A stretch of DNA of 64,000 bases, taken from contig NZ_JAPUDY010000044.1 in the NCBI RefSeq assembly GCF_027492855.1, positions 22,533-86,532 on the forward strand, written 5' to 3'. Position numbers and translations under genes: made by a program. The notes under the pieces are model-generated. The model worked only from the letters and a program-made list of their open reading frames with translations. It searched no databases and was not told where the DNA came from. Source of the DNA: Acidovorax sp. GTDB taxonomy: Bacteria; Pseudomonadota; Gammaproteobacteria; Burkholderiales; Burkholderiaceae_C. Below, in pieces: positions 62,121-64,000 of the stretch. Each line of letters starts with the position of its first letter. Position 1 is the first letter of the stretch.

Positions 62121-63881
62121 ATGAGCTTTGAACTGGATGTCGGCCAGGCCTCGCAGGCCGGGCGCAAAGAGGTGAACGAGGACTTCGCCGCCCTGGTGGT
62201 GGGGCAGGGGCGCGACCGCGAGCGCGGCGCCATCGCCGCCATTGCCGATGGCGTGAGCGCCGGCGGCCTGGGCCGCGAGGCCGCGCAGACCACGGTGAGT
62301 ACCCTGGTGGGCGACTACTTCGCCACCCCCGAGACCTGGGACACCACGGTGGCGCTGGACCGCATCCTCAGCGCCCACAACGGCTGGCTGGCCTCCATGA
62401 ACCGGCGCCGCCAGCCCGCCGTGGGGCTGACCACACTCACGGCGCTGGTGCTGCGCGGCCAGTCGTACACGCTGGCCCATGTGGGCGACACCCGCGCCTA
62501 CCTGCTGCGCAGCGGGCGCCTGCAACTGCTGACGGCCGACCATGTGATGGCGCAGCGCGACTTTGCCCACCAGCTCACCCGCGCCATGGGGCTCGACGAC
62601 CATGTGGTGGTGGACTACAGCCAGGGCGAGCTGCACAGCGGCGATTTGTTGGTGCTGCTGTCCGACGGCGTGCACGGCAGCCTGCCCGAACGCGAGCTGC
62701 GGCAAATGCTGCGCCAGGCCGATGTGGCGGCCCAGGCGCTCAGCGACGAGCTGGTGCAGGCCGCGCTGCGCCGGGGCAGCAACGACAACGTGACCGCGCT
62801 GGTGGTGCGGGTGCAGGGCGCGCTGGAGGCGACGCTGCAAGACGAATCCCGCCGCGCGCAGAACCTGCCCGTGTTGCCCCTGCTCAAGGTGGGCGATGGG
62901 ATCGATGGCCTGGTGGTCACGGCCCTGGTGGCTGACAGCGGCATCCACCGCATTTACCAGGTGCGCGACCCCGCCACGCAGCGCCTCTATGCCCTCAAAA
63001 CCCTGCTGCCCACACGCGCCCACGATGCCGAGGAGCGCGCCACACTCGCGCACGAGGCCTGGGTGGCCCGGCGCATGCAGTCGGGCCACGCCGCCGTCCA
63101 CCTGGCGCGGCTCAACACCTGGCCCACCGACGACGGTCCCGATGCCGCTGGCGCCAGCGCGTTTTACCTGCTGTACGACTGGCATGCGGGTGCCACCCTG
63201 GGCCAGCGCTTGCGCAGCCGCCAGCACCTGGGTGTGACCCAGGCCGTGGCCGTGGTGATGCAGGCCGCGCAGGTGCTGGGCTGGCTGCACCGCCAGGGCG
63301 TGGTGCACCGCGACATCAAGCCCGACAACCTGCACCTGAGCGACGACGGCGTGCTGCGCGTGCTGGACCTGGGCGTGGCCCTGTCCGGCCGCGAGCCCGA
63401 GGCCACGCGCCAGCTACACGCGGGCACCCCCAGCTACATGAACCCCGAGCAATGGCCGGGCTACGAAAAAAGCGCCGACACCGAAGGGCAACTGCCCGAT
63501 GCGCAGAGCGACCTGTTTGCGCTGGGCGTCACGCTCTACCAGTTGCTGAGCCAGGGGCGCCTGCCCTATGGCGAAGTGGTGCAGTACCAACTGGGCCGCT
63601 ACCACCGCGACCCGCAGGCCCCCAGCCGCCACCACCCCGGCGTGCCCATCTGGCTGGACCACATTGCCCTCAAGGCCGTGGCGCGCCACCGCGCCCAGCG
63701 TTTTGAGACCGCCGAGGAGCTGCTGCTGGCGCTGGAGCGCGGCGCATCACGCTCCCTGTCAGCCCCTGGCCCCCAGCCGCTGATGCAGCGTGACGCCACC
63801 GCCCTGTGGAAGATCGCGCTGGCCGTGAGCGTGCTGGTGAACCTGTTGTTGGTTTACTGGCTGCTGTTTTTGCCGAGGTGA
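62121..63881 (+). CDS. Fused PP2C phosphatase / Ser-Thr protein kinase, membrane-anchored
   Basis: A 586-residue protein. The N-terminal PP2C domain (about 5-235) has GRKEVNEDFAAL, AAIADGVSAGG, LAHVGDTRAYLLR, LLSDGVHGSL and GSNDNVTALVV. The kinase domain (about 265-540) has the Lys in YALKTLLP, HRDIKPDNLHL and DLGVALSG (DLG for DFG); its glycine-rich loop is degenerate. A C-terminal helix (IALAVSVLVNLLLVYWLLF) anchors it with the enzymes in the cytoplasm. A kinase gene next to nirB also occurs in the Pseudomonas nas cluster (recollection). Divergent from nirB; partner proteins unknown. Confidence 0.93.
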   Translation: MSFELDVGQASQAGRKEVNEDFAALVVGQGRDRERGAIAAIADGVSAGGLGREAAQTTVSTLVGDYFATPETWDTTVALDRILSAHNGWLASMNRRRQPAVGLTTLTALVLRGQSYTLAHVGDTRAYLLRSGRLQLLTADHVMAQRDFAHQLTRAMGLDDHVVVDYSQGELHSGDLLVLLSDGVHGSLPERELRQMLRQADVAAQALSDELVQAALRRGSNDNVTALVVRVQGALEATLQDESRRAQNLPVLPLLKVGDGIDGLVVTALVADSGIHRIYQVRDPATQRLYALKTLLPTRAHDAEERATLAHEAWVARRMQSGHAAVHLARLNTWPTDDGPDAAGASAFYLLYDWHAGATLGQRLRSRQHLGVTQAVAVVMQAAQVLGWLHRQGVVHRDIKPDNLHLSDDGVLRVLDLGVALSGREPEATRQLHAGTPSYMNPEQWPGYEKSADTEGQLPDAQSDLFALGVTLYQLLSQGRLPYGEVVQYQLGRYHRDPQAPSRHHPGVPIWLDHIALKAVARHRAQRFETAEELLLALERGASRSLSAPGPQPLMQRDATALWKIALAVSVLVNLLLVYWLLFLPR

Positions 63882-63898
63882 GGTAAAACGGGTTTGCT

Positions 63899-63955
63899 AT
63901 TGAAAGCATAGCTGCTGGCTATTGTTGGATAAGCGCTGGAAGCCGTTTTTAGGGA
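63899..63955. repeat. Dispersed palindrome after the PP2C-kinase gene
   Basis: GCATAGCTGCTGGCTATTG, then GGATAAGCGCTGGAAGCC followed by GTTTTT. Copy lies 18 bp after the stop codon and could terminate the transcript. Confidence 0.8.
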
Positions 63956-64000
63956 TTGCTATACAGGTATTGAAATATCTGCAGCCCAAAGTCGCTCACA

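Overview
The window is GC-rich chromosomal DNA that looks like a comamonad betaproteobacterium (Acidovorax or a close relative). The basis is inference from gene content: an rpsU-yqeY pair, nasA-nirD-nirB with ybiB and cobA, several poly-Gly lipoproteins, and many copies of a dispersed palindrome built on AGCTGCTAGCGCTT. No tRNA, rRNA, CRISPR array, prophage or intact insertion sequence was seen.

Layout. (1) 1-13.5 kb is signalling and envelope DNA: a left-truncated MHYT diguanylate cyclase; a five-gene minus-strand operon of a membrane protein, two small 2TM proteins and a LytS/LytTR two-component pair; uppP; a PAS-GGDEF protein; a berberine-bridge-type flavin oxidase; and a tandem pair of 7TM-DISM diguanylate cyclases. 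(2) 13.5-21.8 kb holds an MpaB/Lcp-like oxygenase beside a carotenoid-biosynthesis-type membrane protein, an alpha/beta hydrolase, a lone Anbu proteasome-like protease, a lipoprotein hydrolase and mutS. (3) 21.8-26.6 kb looks like an accessory module: a LysR remnant, a PEP-mutase/isocitrate-lyase family enzyme, a divergent LysR regulator, and a coupled pair of CmcJ/NvfI-type oxidoreductase and HCCA-isomerase-like protein. (4) 26.6-35.3 kb is a three-gene plus-strand cluster: PAS-GGDEF-EAL, a 1611-residue hybrid histidine kinase with receiver and HPt domains, and a REC-HD-GYP response regulator. It joins a phosphorelay to both synthesis and hydrolysis of c-di-GMP. (5) 35.3-45.2 kb is housekeeping: suhB, trmJ, cysE, mog, darP, pmbA, a LysR gene, yqeY, rpsU and a BaiN/HI0933-type flavoprotein. 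(6) 45.2-52.2 kb holds an AT-rich lipoprotein gene, two small exported proteins, a second two-component system, a sterol-desaturase-family enzyme and a hotdog thioesterase. (7) 52.3-64 kb holds a secreted GH5-CBM2 cellulase and the assimilatory nitrate/nitrite operon nirB-nirD-nasA-ybiB-cobA. In front of nirB is a terminator hairpin that looks like an attenuator, and a fused PP2C phosphatase/Ser-Thr kinase is divergent from it.

Most notable observations. At least eleven copies of one palindromic repeat occur here. Five contribute codons inside genes: three (mutS, trmJ, ybiB) are read in the same frame and give related peptides, while the copies in the BaiN-type gene and at the lytS 3' end are read differently. 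A sixth supplies a LysR gene with its stop codon, and others look like bidirectional terminators between genes. The nirB leader combines a hairpin bearing an ANTAR-type hexaloop with a poly-U terminator, which suggests NasT-type antitermination. The GGDEF-EAL gene shows a sharp internal change in strand composition, suggesting a mosaic origin.
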